From Fonsecaea monophora (taxonomy: Eukaryota; Ascomycota; Eurotiomycetes; Chaetothyriales; Herpotrichiellaceae), in contig NW_019173944.1 of NCBI RefSeq assembly GCF_001642475.1, positions 372,001 to 436,000 of the forward strand: a DNA stretch of 64,000 nt, written 5' to 3'. The notes below the pieces were generated by a model. It saw nothing but the letters and a program-made list of their open reading frames with translations. It ran no database searches and was not told the origin of the DNA. The translations under genes and the position numbers were made by a program. Positions 55,022 through 64,000 of this stretch are shown piece after piece. Each line of letters starts with the position of its first letter. The first letter of the stretch is position 1.

Positions 55022-55924
55022 TCAAGTCCTGTTTACATGCTGCCTGACCCAAGCGGCGACTGACGCACCCCATTCCTCCTCGGACTTCAGCCCTGTTCCC
55101 AGAGACATGGGTGGGCTGATGTGATTGTGGCCCATTATCACTTCGGCATCTGTTGTAACGCCATGCTTTCTCAACTCGGCGACAAAGTCATTGTTTGTCT
55201 CTACTATGACGTCGGGATCGAGTTCACTCCAGAGAATCAGCAGTGCCGGCCACCCCTTTTTCAGCTGGCCGTTCAACGCCGCCGACCGCAGTTGTGCGAT
55301 CGGAGACCTCGCGGTGTAGCCCTCCTCGAAATACTGTAGGAGGAGATCTGGAAATGGCGGCGGGAGGTGGTCAAAGTCCATCAGAGCCCCTAAGCTGATG
55401 AGTCCCGTCACCTTGCTCGTCTCGCGGCTTTGGTGGAAAGCATCGTCCAGCAGCCACGACATGGTGTTGACGCCTCCTGCAGAGTTCCCCAGGACAAACA
55501 ACGGTCGATCCGTACCATATCTCTCCCTGACGTATCTCAAGACCAGGGCAAGGTCTTCCGATCCCGCGGGGTATCTCGCACCATGCCGCACCAGGCGATA
55601 GTCGGGGATTATCGTCTCAAACCCTTGCTTCTTCGCGAAATAGTAGCCGAGATTTCGGTACACGAGCCCACCGGGTATGCTGCCAATGACCCTGTCACCT
55701 TCGACCCAAGCTCCACCGTATAGGAAGACTAGGATCGGCGCCGTGCTCGATTCGGCGCCATACACGTCCAACTTTTGACGAGGGTCCGGGCCGTAGCTTG
55801 CAACTTCGAGGCTGCTACCCAGAATCGCATCTTTGGAGCTTCTGTTCAAAAGAGACGCGTATATTTCCGAAGTCTTCGGAATGACTTCCCAGATTGATCT
55901 TCCAAGTTGGGGAAGTTGATCCAT
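55022..55924 (-). CDS. Alpha/beta hydrolase (esterase-like)
   Basis: Single exon, 300 residues from the ATG at 55922-55924. Oxyanion-loop motif LYGGAW at 69-73, nucleophile elbow GNSAGG with Ser148, likely acid Asp237 (SELDPDV) and His near 266-268 (GHNHISP). These resemble BD-FAE/kynurenine formamidase-like and HSL-type esterases. An upstream frame continues through a poly-C run on this strand, but no ATG is available there, so the start is secure. It is convergent with the flavin monooxygenase. If that enzyme makes an ester or lactone, this one could cleave it (inference). Confidence 0.9.
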   Translation of the reverse strand: MDQLPQLGRSIWEVIPKTSEIYASLLNRSSKDAILGSSLEVASYGPDPRQKLDVYGAESSTAPILVFLYGGAWVEGDRVIGSIPGGLVYRNLGYYFAKKQGFETIIPDYRLVRHGARYPAGSEDLALVLRYVRERYGTDRPLFVLGNSAGGVNTMSWLLDDAFHQSRETSKVTGLISLGALMDFDHLPPPFPDLLLQYFEEGYTARSPIAQLRSAALNGQLKKGWPALLILWSELDPDVIVETNNDFVAELRKHGVTTDAEVIMGHNHISPPMSLGTGLKSEEEWGASVAAWVRQHVNRT

Positions 55925-57532
55925 GATAGACCCGGGGGGGGGGGGGGGGTGGGGGCCTCGAGCAGGGTTTGCGGGAGTTGTCGTGGAGAGCTCTCCAATG
56001 GTAAAGGGAAAGAGTTCGCGAGGGAGAGACGACGTCAAGGTGCTACACTCACCTCGACTCTAGGCAAGAGCGAGTCAGAAGAGAACGGGCTGGGGTGCTT
56101 GCAACTTTATGGACTCCAGGGCTTCGTAGAGAAGAAGTGAAAATCCACAATAATCAGAGTCGAAGTCAGAGCTGCCTGCCGAACGATAACTTAGGCGGTC
56201 CAATTTCCGCTTTGCTATATTGTAAGCAAGATTTCTGGCCCCATTGTGCTTGCTAATATGCCCAGAGGTTGACAATATGTACCGACACCTTCCAACACCG
56301 CGTATTGAACCGGGCCCGTTTTCTCCGTGCTCGGGCCGTGCTTGGGCTTGTTAACCCAGATGCATGCCGGACATCCTCCTATGTGGGATTTGTATTCTTT
56401 AAACGACAAGTACCCAATGGGTACGGCTCCTCGATACGCAGTTGGTCGTGGTGAGGGTGGAGTGCGGGACAACGGCTGCATATGTGACGATGGTACAAGT
56501 CCAAAAAGTACATGTATGCGAGTTATTGGTTGTGGGAGAAACTAGCTAAATGCAGAGTATGTGCCGAGTACTTAGTGTAGTTGTATTTAGCTAGAATCAG
56601 TCTAACTAAAACTAGTAGCTCACGTTGGTGAGCCCACGACAAGCTAGTTGCCATCGCGAGGCTCTCGGAAGACATTCCTTTTTCAGGCTCCCACGTAGTG
56701 TCTAACCGAGTCTGTCCTAGTGATCCCTCTTTGACTCTGTCGGGGAATTTGGCTTCCTGCATAACTTGCTAATACGGCAACGATGAGTATTTGATCTGCG
56801 GAGTCAGGGAAAGAAGAGTAGGAGCATCTAGATACCTGGGAAAGATTATCTGCGTCAGTGCTCCGTGCCATGTCGTCGACATCAAACGCGTTCGTCGAAT
56901 GATGTCGGTCTCGCGCTCTCCCCCTCACAGCATCATCAGCTCGAAATGAAGGGGGGCAAACCCACGATCTGACACAAATAGTATTGCCAAGTCCTCGACT
57001 CTTTCTTTGCAAGACTAAATCGTTGTAGGAATGTAGAGATGTGGAATTCTGTTGCTGTGTACAAAGTATCCAGCCGTCGTCGGATCCCGCTGTTGTTCTT
57101 TGGGGATATTATTCAACCCCCTTGCAGCATGACAGAGACGACCAGCGACTGGTCATGTAAGGTGCCGTAGGTGACGCGCCTGAAGTCTAGGCTCTAGTCC
57201 CTTGCATACTTCTGCTCTCCATACGGCCTGAGTCACTGGTTGCGGAGCAAGAGGTCGGCATTCTCCAAAAGAGCAAATCGCCTCTTGGTGACTACGATGG
57301 TAAACATGGTTGGAATGCTGGACTGTCGCGGCTTGCGCAATCTGGGCAGAGTCTTGCCGAGTACCATTTCTCTCAAAGGGGGAGTCTTTTGGGTCCCATA
57401 AAAAGGCGCAAAGTCTCGGTGCAATGCAATCTTTCTTTCCTTCCTTCGCCTCGCAAACTCCTGAACTTTCCGTCTGACACGACACCAGCCTAGTCACTCA
57501 ACAACTGCACCGCGAGAGTGTGACACATAACG
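55925..57532. other. Intergenic region with G16 homopolymer
   Basis: About 1.6 kb. It begins with a G16 T G5 tract at 55934-55955 just upstream of the hydrolase start. The rest has only short frames without domains, and an ATAAAAAG TATA-like element near 57400 before the next gene. Confidence 0.5.
55934..55955. repeat. Poly-G tract
   Basis: Sixteen G, one T, five G, ten bases upstream of the hydrolase ATG on its strand's 5' side. Homopolymers this long are slippage-prone and could also be miscounted in sequencing. Confidence 0.9.
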
Positions 57533-58855
57533 ATGCTTGATTGGGACAATGGAAATCCTGTGGTCGAATACGACTATACCCATCCGGAGCGCCACCACAA
57601 AGGTCTTTTGCCATTCAAACCTCTCAAGAATCACAGAAATTGTTACAACAGTGGTTACTATCCCGGGAAGATCGATGGTATCTATCAACGGTTCGTACGG
57701 GGGTACTCGGATGAGAGCAAGCAAGAGTTATGCTCTTCATGTGGCTGGACCGCGTACGATCAAACTACTTCCAGCTACCTGTCACGCATCAGAATCATGC
57801 ATGCCCGGTTCAACATGGGCTTGTGGTCAATTGGATCCAAGTGGCTCATACGCGATCAGCCAAACGATAGATCAACGGGGGCTGAGTATATGACGTGGAA
57901 ATTTCTCCACGAACAACCTGGCCTTACTATCCCCCTGCCCAAGCAGATGCAACTCCTGAGTGATCCGGAGGATCCTATCCAGTTTACACTCATATCGAGA
58001 GCGCCGGGCGTGCATCTCTCGGCAATCTGGCACACATTGACTCCTGAACAAAAGCAGGGCTATAGAGACCAAATGGTTGACTTCCTCAAACAACTACGAC
58101 AGTTCACAGCACCGCGCCCACAAAGGATCAATGGGGATGAACTCGAGGACAACCTTGTGGCTATCTGCCAGAGGCGCCATTCACCGACCTGTATTAAAAT
58201 GGGGTTCACCGAAGACGAATGGCTCGAGAATATGACGCCCGATCTCCGCCTTGGCCTCAGTATCGTCCACGATACCACGGACCCGACGGTCATCGAAGAG
58301 AAGCTCCAAGAAATCAAAGATAACTTTCCAAGAGGAGGACCGTATGTTCTGAGCCATACCGATCTCAACATGACCAACATTATCGTCCAGGATGACAAGA
58401 TCCAAGCCATTGTCGATTGGGAGATGGCTGGGTACTATCCGTGGTGGGCAGAATACTATGCGGTCTTCTTGTTCGATGGCTGCGGCCAGGAAGAATTCTA
58501 CAACGACAAGGATAACCCTCTCTGGTCAAGAGTCCACCCAGACTTTGTCTTTGATGGCCCTGTCTTCACAAAGATTAGGGTAGCGTTGGGACTAGTTGTT
58601 CGGGCTTTCGGCAGGACTACACTCCATGCAGAGCACCACCCACCCAAGGACGCGCCTGTGATAGGCTTCTGGCGTCCCCGATTTTGCAAATGTCAGCCTT
58701 TCGGAGGCACCATCCCCGGGCCCGCGTTCGGAGTCTTTCTGGAGCATAAGCCCAAGGGTTTGGACGCCTACAGAAATGAAAGGTACGACAGCAAGAACGT
58801 TATCAAAGGCACATCCGACTCAACCGAAAGGTCCCGCTTTCCGTTCTGCTTCTAG
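57533..58855 (+). CDS. APH-like phosphotransferase
   Basis: Single exon, 440 residues. The C-terminal catalytic region has the Brenner motif SHTDLNMTNIIV (Asp277, Asn282) and the following VDWEMAGYYPWWAEYY with metal-binding Asp295, as in aminoglycoside phosphotransferase/choline kinase-fold proteins. The middle carries PGVHLSAIWHTLTPEQK. The N-lobe Gly-rich loop is poorly conserved. The first ~100 residues are atypical, with a CSSCGW pair of cysteines. These fungal APH proteins are abundant and their substrates unknown; antibiotic resistance should not be assumed. Confidence 0.88.
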   Translation: MLDWDNGNPVVEYDYTHPERHHKGLLPFKPLKNHRNCYNSGYYPGKIDGIYQRFVRGYSDESKQELCSSCGWTAYDQTTSSYLSRIRIMHARFNMGLWSIGSKWLIRDQPNDRSTGAEYMTWKFLHEQPGLTIPLPKQMQLLSDPEDPIQFTLISRAPGVHLSAIWHTLTPEQKQGYRDQMVDFLKQLRQFTAPRPQRINGDELEDNLVAICQRRHSPTCIKMGFTEDEWLENMTPDLRLGLSIVHDTTDPTVIEEKLQEIKDNFPRGGPYVLSHTDLNMTNIIVQDDKIQAIVDWEMAGYYPWWAEYYAVFLFDGCGQEEFYNDKDNPLWSRVHPDFVFDGPVFTKIRVALGLVVRAFGRTTLHAEHHPPKDAPVIGFWRPRFCKCQPFGGTIPGPAFGVFLEHKPKGLDAYRNERYDSKNVIKGTSDSTERSRFPFCF

Positions 58856-59088
58856 GATACAACAGCAGCAAGAGATGAAGAGGGGATAAGAAATTCTGCA
58901 TGGGAGTTCTGCGAGTTTCGCGAGTTTCGGGTCCTTCACAGACTGGTTATCTGGAGAAATTGACTTGAAATATTTCAATCTGGGTGCCTCTACTCGCGCT
59001 GTGTCCGTTGACTCTTTTCCTCCCATTGCAAACTGGACATCCTCTTTCTCTCTCCGCGCATAGCCGTCAAACCGATACACACCTATTG

Positions 59089-59771
59089 CTAGTTCCGCAT
59101 AGCGTTGCCTAAATGAACCCCTCCGCCCTCCCTTCTCTCTTCTCTCCCTAGACGTCTGCGCGTGCTGTGAGAAATCCACATCCCATCTTCGACAAGATGC
59201 GCATCAGACGATTTCTCCCTCCAACGTCTATCCTCTGTTAGTGTAAAATTCGCGAGTTGGGGAAAAGGGCAAGGCGAAGCGAAAGACCACAGCAGGTCAT
59301 ACTTGCCAAAGAATGTGTTTCCAGGACCTAGAATTTGTTCCACTGCAGTACGAAACATCTGCTGTGTGTCACTGCCCCATGTAACGGTTTTCGTAGAACC
59401 TGCTGCCTCGTCATACATGCTGGGAGGCGGCCCGGCCGAAAAGCTGATGTCTCCACCGGGAACGCGGACAAGAAGGACTTGTAGCCTAGCGTCTCCGACG
59501 TAGATAGCAGATCTGGAGAAACGACTAAGCACTGCCGAGAGAGTGCCACTGCCGAGAGAGTGCTGCCCGAATGATCGATCGCGGTTGCCTCGATGACTGG
59601 TGGCTGCAGTGGTCCGAAGGCGTAGATCTCCCAGTGGAGAGGCTGCCGCTGCTCGTCTTTCGTCGGTAGTGTCACCGCTTTGCAGGCTTCGCAAGTTGTC
59701 GCATACGATGTGTTGTTGAAGTCACAGAACACACATTTGTGTGGAGAGGACGCGAAGTTGCACGGTGCCAT
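59089..59771 (-). pseudogene. RanBP2-type zinc-finger gene, frameshifted by 17-bp duplication
   Basis: ATG at 59769-59771. Residues 11-31 form a RanBP2-type finger (KCVFCDFNNTSYATTCEAC; C-x2-C-x10-C-x2-C). The frame then reads HWEIYAFGPLQPPVIEA and runs into an exact 17-bp tandem duplication at 59530-59563. After it, the frame continues differently and stops at 59328. Without one copy, the frame flows into AIYVGDARLQVLLVRVPGGD and on to a stop at 59089, with a probable intron at 59228-59302. The downstream frame keeps coding character (GPPPSMYDEAAGSTKTV), so the shift is recent or an error. Function unknown; RanBP2 fingers bind ubiquitin or RNA. Confidence 0.65.
59530..59563. repeat. Exact 17-bp tandem duplication
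   Basis: CACTGCCGAGAGAGTGC occurs twice with no spacer. Seventeen is not a multiple of three, so it shifts the reading frame of the zinc-finger gene. Confidence 0.95.
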
Positions 59772-60336
59772 TGTGCTGAGATGTTGCAACCAAGCCTCAA
59801 TGATGTCGATGGACTGTTGATAGTGAGGATTGAATGACCAGCCTGTTGATGGGTTGTTGATGGCAGAGGATGGAGTGATTTAGCCCAGCGGTAGGTCTGG
59901 AGTGACATCTCTCGCTTCTTATACTCTTCTCATGTGCCCTTTCCGATGGTACTTTGCTGGGAGAGTTTGCTGGTGATAAACAACTTCCCACACATATCCT
60001 GCATTAGCCCTGGGTGAGGAGTGGAACATGATCCCGTGTCAAACAAAGAATCCCCCTGCCATTCAATTACTGTAAGATGCCGGAAAGTCGGAGGCAGCCC
60101 CAAAGAGCAAACATCGGCCCGGGAGGAAGCTAGCAAACAATGAGGACACAACAGAGAGATACCCAGGAAATAAAGCAAGCAAAAGAAAAGACTGTTTTGA
60201 CACCACAACATCGGAAGGCTTTCCGCCGGGGCTGTGATGGAAGCCCGGGATTGAACAGCCGTTGATTGTTCCTGCAACAGGTATACAAGTTGTTTAACGC
60301 TTCTAGAACAATCCTTCCCCTGACCAACAGCCACGG
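59772..60336. other. Intergenic region
   Basis: Between the 5' end of the zinc-finger locus and the 3' end of the amino-acid transporter, both on the minus strand. No supported gene. Confidence 0.55.
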
Positions 60337-62341
60337 CTAGATGGACAGATCCGCACAGCTGAACGCCGGCGTAGCACCACCTGAGTAGTCCGCCATGATG
60401 GCTTTGACGGCGGCATAGAGCCCCGGTCCAAGTAAGAACAGTCCGACAAGCATGACGAAAACGTGGATCACTGTCATGATAGACCTATACACACCATTGA
60501 ACAGTCTTCCCTTGTACAAATGGTAGTACGCCACTGCAAAGAAGATAAACCCGAAGAATGAATCGAATGCCGCTCCAAGTAGAGAGAGGAAGTCTCCCAT
60601 GCTGGGGATAACCTCAGCAAAGATGAATGAGACGACCCAGATCCCAGCCATGACAAGAATCCAGACACCCCATCCGGTGACAGTGTTGCTATGGGCATGA
60701 CGAGACTTGCCCATGACTCGGAAGTATATAAACTTGGCTGTGACATTTGCGTAAATCACGCCGATGACAAGAGTTGGCACAATAACGAATGCGAAGGAGC
60801 CTTTCTTGTAAGCCGTAGTTCCCAGGCTGCCGAAAGCTGGAGCAGTCGAATATTGACCCAAGTAGTGGAACCCAATAGCTGGAGGGCAGATGAACAAGAA
60901 GGCGGAAATGGCAGCGAGAACCGCGAGGGACTTGGGGAAATCTTGTGGCTTCTCCATCTCTGCGATGAAAGTTGGAAATAGGATCTGGGGTATCCATAAA
61001 AATGTAAGTTGGAACTGATAGTATGAAGAGTATGAAGAACTATCAGAAGGAAGCAGAGATCACACAGGGTATTTATACCCAGGTGAGTGTGTGTGTCTCA
61101 CGCCAAGACATGTGTCACTCCCCCAGGTTCACTACCTTAGGCGAGTGACTCTACTTGTCACTATCCAGGTGAGTGAATCCAACTATGTAACGTTTAATAC
61201 TGAATTTAGACTGTCTTATCATTAGCAGCAGGGCAAAAGAATGCTCCTAGGAAAGCCTATGCTGTATAAGATTCTTCTCGGTGACACTTACCAATCGACC
61301 CAAGTAGTGCCAGGGAGTGGGAAAGCGTAGGTTCTGACCTCTCCAGCAGCAGGATAAACACCGTGGTACCCAAAACCAGGATGTTGCTCAATGCCAGCAA
61401 AGATCAGAAAGAGGAGGATCGAGATTGCCATGCAGGCAGCTGTGTCTATGGATTGGCGAATGAAGCGGCGGTGGCTAGACTGACTGAAGGCTTACCTGAA
61501 AACATTGACATGAAAGAGATATGACGTAAAGTCCTAGGAACAGACATAATGATACCCCTGTTCACCGTTAGCGCCGGAGGATATATCAAGAAGGGCACGT
61601 CAGATTCGAGAGACACATACATCAGCATGACGATGATCGAGAAGACAACGGTACATTGGGAGTGATTCGATAAAGTGTTGAGGACCTTGGCACCAGTGAG
61701 GACGTGGAAGCCAATAAGGAGGATGTTATTGGCGAGCAACATGAATCCAGTCCATTCGTATGCGATTCGACTCTTGCCAAAGGCGTAGTAACCAAAGTCA
61801 CCTTTTGTAACGACAGTCAGCCGGACAATCCAGGCGGAACTGTAGAGGGCCCCGATCGTCCCAAGCTAAAGGAGAACGGACTTACAAATATCCTTGATTT
61901 GTGGATGCTTCATGATGAATTTGTGCATGGTAATGGAGGTGATCCAGAAGAAGATACCAGCACCCACCATGGTGATGATACCAGGCACCCATCCGAGGAC
62001 GCTGATGAGGCATCATGATCAGTGCTGTGGGGATGGAAATGCAATTAGAAAGCCTTACGACAGTGACCATGTTTGGGCCATAATGGCGAGACAGACCTGA
62101 TCGCCGGCCAGCAACCAGGCTGCTTTCTGCCAGGACATGGTTCGAAGCTTGATGTCGTGTTTGTGGTCTGTGGGAATATCCTGTTAGTAGATCATATGGC
62201 CTTTTTACAGCTGATGAAAGGCACACCTTCAGCAACCAAAGCACTAAAGACTTCGACAGGTGCATTCCCATTTTGTTCGTCACCAGCAACTTGGTAGAGA
62301 GGATCAACCTGCTTTTCGTCGGCGTAGGTGGGTTTGGACAT
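60337..62341 (-). CDS. Amino-acid transporter, AAAP (MTR-like) family
   Basis: Seven exons, 62227-62341, 62059-62167, 61886-62001, 61621-61801, 61496-61557, 61292-61439 and 60337-61039, give 477 residues, normal for the family. Around eleven membrane helices are assembled across introns: LRTMSWQKAAWLLAGDQVCL, SVLGWVPGIITMVGAGIFFW, FGYYAFGKSRIAYEWTG, FMLLANNILLIGFHVLTGAK and IMSVPRTLRHISFMSMFS. Then come AISILLFLIFAGIEQHPGFG, LWIPQILFPTFIAEMEKP and ATA-type helices to the end. By family it imports neutral amino acids with protons at the plasma membrane. The sixth intron (61040-61291) is 252 nt against 56-84 nt for the others. Its acceptor is the least certain, giving an odd CSSYSSYYQFQ stretch. 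Confidence 0.85.
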
Positions 62342-63543
62342 TGTGCGTGGCTGTTTCTCCAGGAACTAAGTTGTTGAGGGATGTGGAGAGAGGGAGAACC
62401 TGAGAGATCCTGGCAGGGTTTTAAGAGCAATCCAACAAGTGGTAGGGCTGCTGGAAGACCGTGGGCAAGGGTGTTATCTGCGAGAAAGATTTCTCAAGTA
62501 TTCAGCTTATCATTGCAGTAAGCCATTGCGTGATAAACGGAGACTGGTTGTGATAGGCTGCGGTGGGTACACCGTAGCAATTCAGGCAACGCCTTAGCGC
62601 CATCACATTGTCCTTTGAGTAGGTAGTCGCGAAGTTCCCGTCTCTTTGCCCATTTGCCTACGGAGCAACTCTGGTCCTAGAGCCCATCCCGATGGAGCTG
62701 GAACGCGTTGACTAGGGGTCTGAGACTCGTGGCGTCAGTTGCAACCACAGAGGTGGGGGCGCGGCCAAACAGCAAGGCTATTCCTACCACATAGTCTCAT
62801 CGCATTGGGGGGCTCCGCCAGTTCGACGTGGTTGGGTTAACTGAGCAGATATAGCGTAAGCATCCGCAACCGCAGTGTGTGTCCGTTGCCATGTGGCCGT
62901 CGCTTAGAACCAGACACCTCTCCACACATGATCAAGCCATGCTCGCTTTGACGGTATAGCGGAAGCAGAAGTCAGGCCTCTCGTAAGGTGAGAACATGAG
63001 TGAGAAATGGGCTGTAAGGAGAGGTGTGCAGACAAGATTTTTGACAAGAGTTTCCAAGCCTTTTAAGGTGCGCAACGGTGTGCGGGCGGGAAAGTAAAAT
63101 CTATTATGTCAGACAAGGCTTAAGAGGTGGGAAAATCGTGTCATGTGATTGTTCATTCTACTGTGAGCTTCACCTGCAACAGACACTTTTCTCCGCGGTG
63201 GAAAAAAGTGCTGATCTCTACAGCATCCGAACACGATACTCAGTCCGATAGAGTAGATTCTTCCTCGTCGCTGAAGAATCTGCATCAATATTGACCCAAG
63301 CGGCAAGTGGACTGAGAATTGCAATTATACAGTCTATGATCCTCTGTATAGTTACGGTGGACTGTGACCCCTTCAACATGCAGCGCAGTCTGCAGCACCT
63401 GCGGCTCCATCCCCCTACAACGTCTACGATTCTCAGGCAACAGCACAGAAACACGCATTATTGTGCTACGACACTAATGCCTCGAAGATGAATCTCGACT
63501 CAAGATAGCACTGAAGGTGCTTGAACTCCGATACCTTCGCGGA
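62342..63543. other. Divergent promoter region
   Basis: About 1.2 kb between the amino-acid transporter (-) and MDM10 (+). Only short frames without domains; nothing recognised. Confidence 0.5.
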
Positions 63544-64000
63544 ATGATTGGGTTTTTGGACTATATTGTCCACGCCTTTGGGACGTCGACCGATTGGAAT
63601 CCTGACAACAGCTACTCCTCTCTGACCGCAACGTCGGATGCGTTGCTCTCGTTTCAGACTCCCTCAACACTGTCGCTCCATGTCTCGTCTCTGAGCACCC
63701 CAAATTTCGCATCTTCATACACCTTGTCGACGTTGGGGCACATCGATGGTTCGATCTCCTACCTCTACTCGAGCATCCCATTGAGCCATGTTCCTTCAGA
63801 AGCACCGAGCATACCCCTCAAATATTTGACTCCAGGATACAGAGATATAAGGCTACCCCTGACGTTTCTGCCAGGAAAAAAGAAGGACAATTCCAAGTCT
63901 TTAAGCGAAGATGGGAGAAAGCCAATTCTGCTGCATGCAACACTGGACCTTCCCCCTCCATCAGTTCTGACGGCGTTATATGCGCGCCGTATCAGTCCCG
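63544..64000 (+). CDS. mdm10: Mdm10, mitochondrial outer-membrane beta-barrel, 3' truncated by window
   Basis: Starts at the ATG at 63544 and stays open to the window edge, so it appears in no stop-bounded frame. The first ~150 residues are plainly Mdm10: MIGFLDYIVHAFGTSTDWNP, then DNSYSSLTATSDALLSFQTP, FASSYTLSTLGHIDGSISYLY, IPLSHVPSE and LKYLTPGYRDIRLPLTF. Mdm10 is a subunit of the ERMES ER-mitochondria tether and of the SAM complex, where it supports assembly of the TOM receptor Tom22. The rest of the barrel lies beyond 64000. Confidence 0.93.
   Translation, partial: MIGFLDYIVHAFGTSTDWNPDNSYSSLTATSDALLSFQTPSTLSLHVSSLSTPNFASSYTLSTLGHIDGSISYLYSSIPLSHVPSEAPSIPLKYLTPGYRDIRLPLTFLPGKKKDNSKSLSEDGRKPILLHATLDLPPPSVLTALYARRISP

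Noticed and set aside
57153..57497. 114-codon minus-strand frame upstream of the APH-like gene
   Set aside because: Lies in the promoter region, has no domain, and the frame begins at the APH-like gene's own leader.
57533..58855. Reading the APH-like kinase as an antibiotic resistance gene
   Set aside because: Fungal APH-fold proteins are a large family of unknown substrates. Only the kinase fold is supported.

Overview
The window is nuclear DNA from a filamentous ascomycete. Evidence: short spliceosomal introns (mostly 50-90 nt, GT-AG, with CTAAC/CTGAC-like branch sites), eukaryotic housekeeping genes (triosephosphate isomerase, Tom22, Mdm10), and many families typical of Pezizomycotina (Zn2Cys6 and fungal_trans regulators, MFS transporters, DUF4211, DUF3669, HAM1-like, Asi3-like). 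Eurotiomycetes, perhaps Chaetothyriales (black yeasts), is my best guess; that is inference from gene content, not a database result. I joined exons by hand from splice signals, reading-frame phase and family resemblance. All spliced models except the duplication-bearing RanBP2 locus have coding lengths divisible by three.

Layout. 1-16 kb is largely housekeeping: the 3' part of triosephosphate isomerase, Tom22, a DUF4211 nuclear protein, a HAM1-like protein, a disordered nuclear protein with two MluI cell-cycle boxes upstream, and an Asi3-like RING membrane protein. 17-31 kb is accessory: a C2H2 regulator overlapping tail to tail with a medium-chain reductase, an aspartic protease, an amidohydrolase divergent from a Zn2Cys6 regulator, and a sugar transporter. 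31.8-35.4 kb has an unknown protein and a Nudix/eIF2B-like fusion.

36-56 kb is dense in redox and regulatory genes: an FAD hydroxylase, a cupin, a fungal_trans_2 regulator, a quinone oxidoreductase, an SDR, a Zn2Cys6 regulator divergent from a DHA-type MFS exporter, a ten-exon flavin monooxygenase, and an alpha/beta hydrolase. This looks like a catabolic or secondary-metabolism neighbourhood. The monooxygenase followed by a convergent esterase would suit Baeyer-Villiger oxidation then ester cleavage, but the substrate is unknown. No polyketide synthase or NRPS backbone is present. Inside this block, at 50.0-51.54 kb, an intact DUF3669 kinase-like gene lies between long inverted repeats whose differences are almost all transitions. 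It looks like a RIP-touched mobile or duplicated unit and is my main candidate for something undescribed.

57.5-64 kb holds an APH-like kinase, a RanBP2-type zinc-finger gene broken by an exact 17-bp tandem duplication, an AAAP amino-acid transporter with one anomalously long intron, and the 5' end of MDM10 running off the window.
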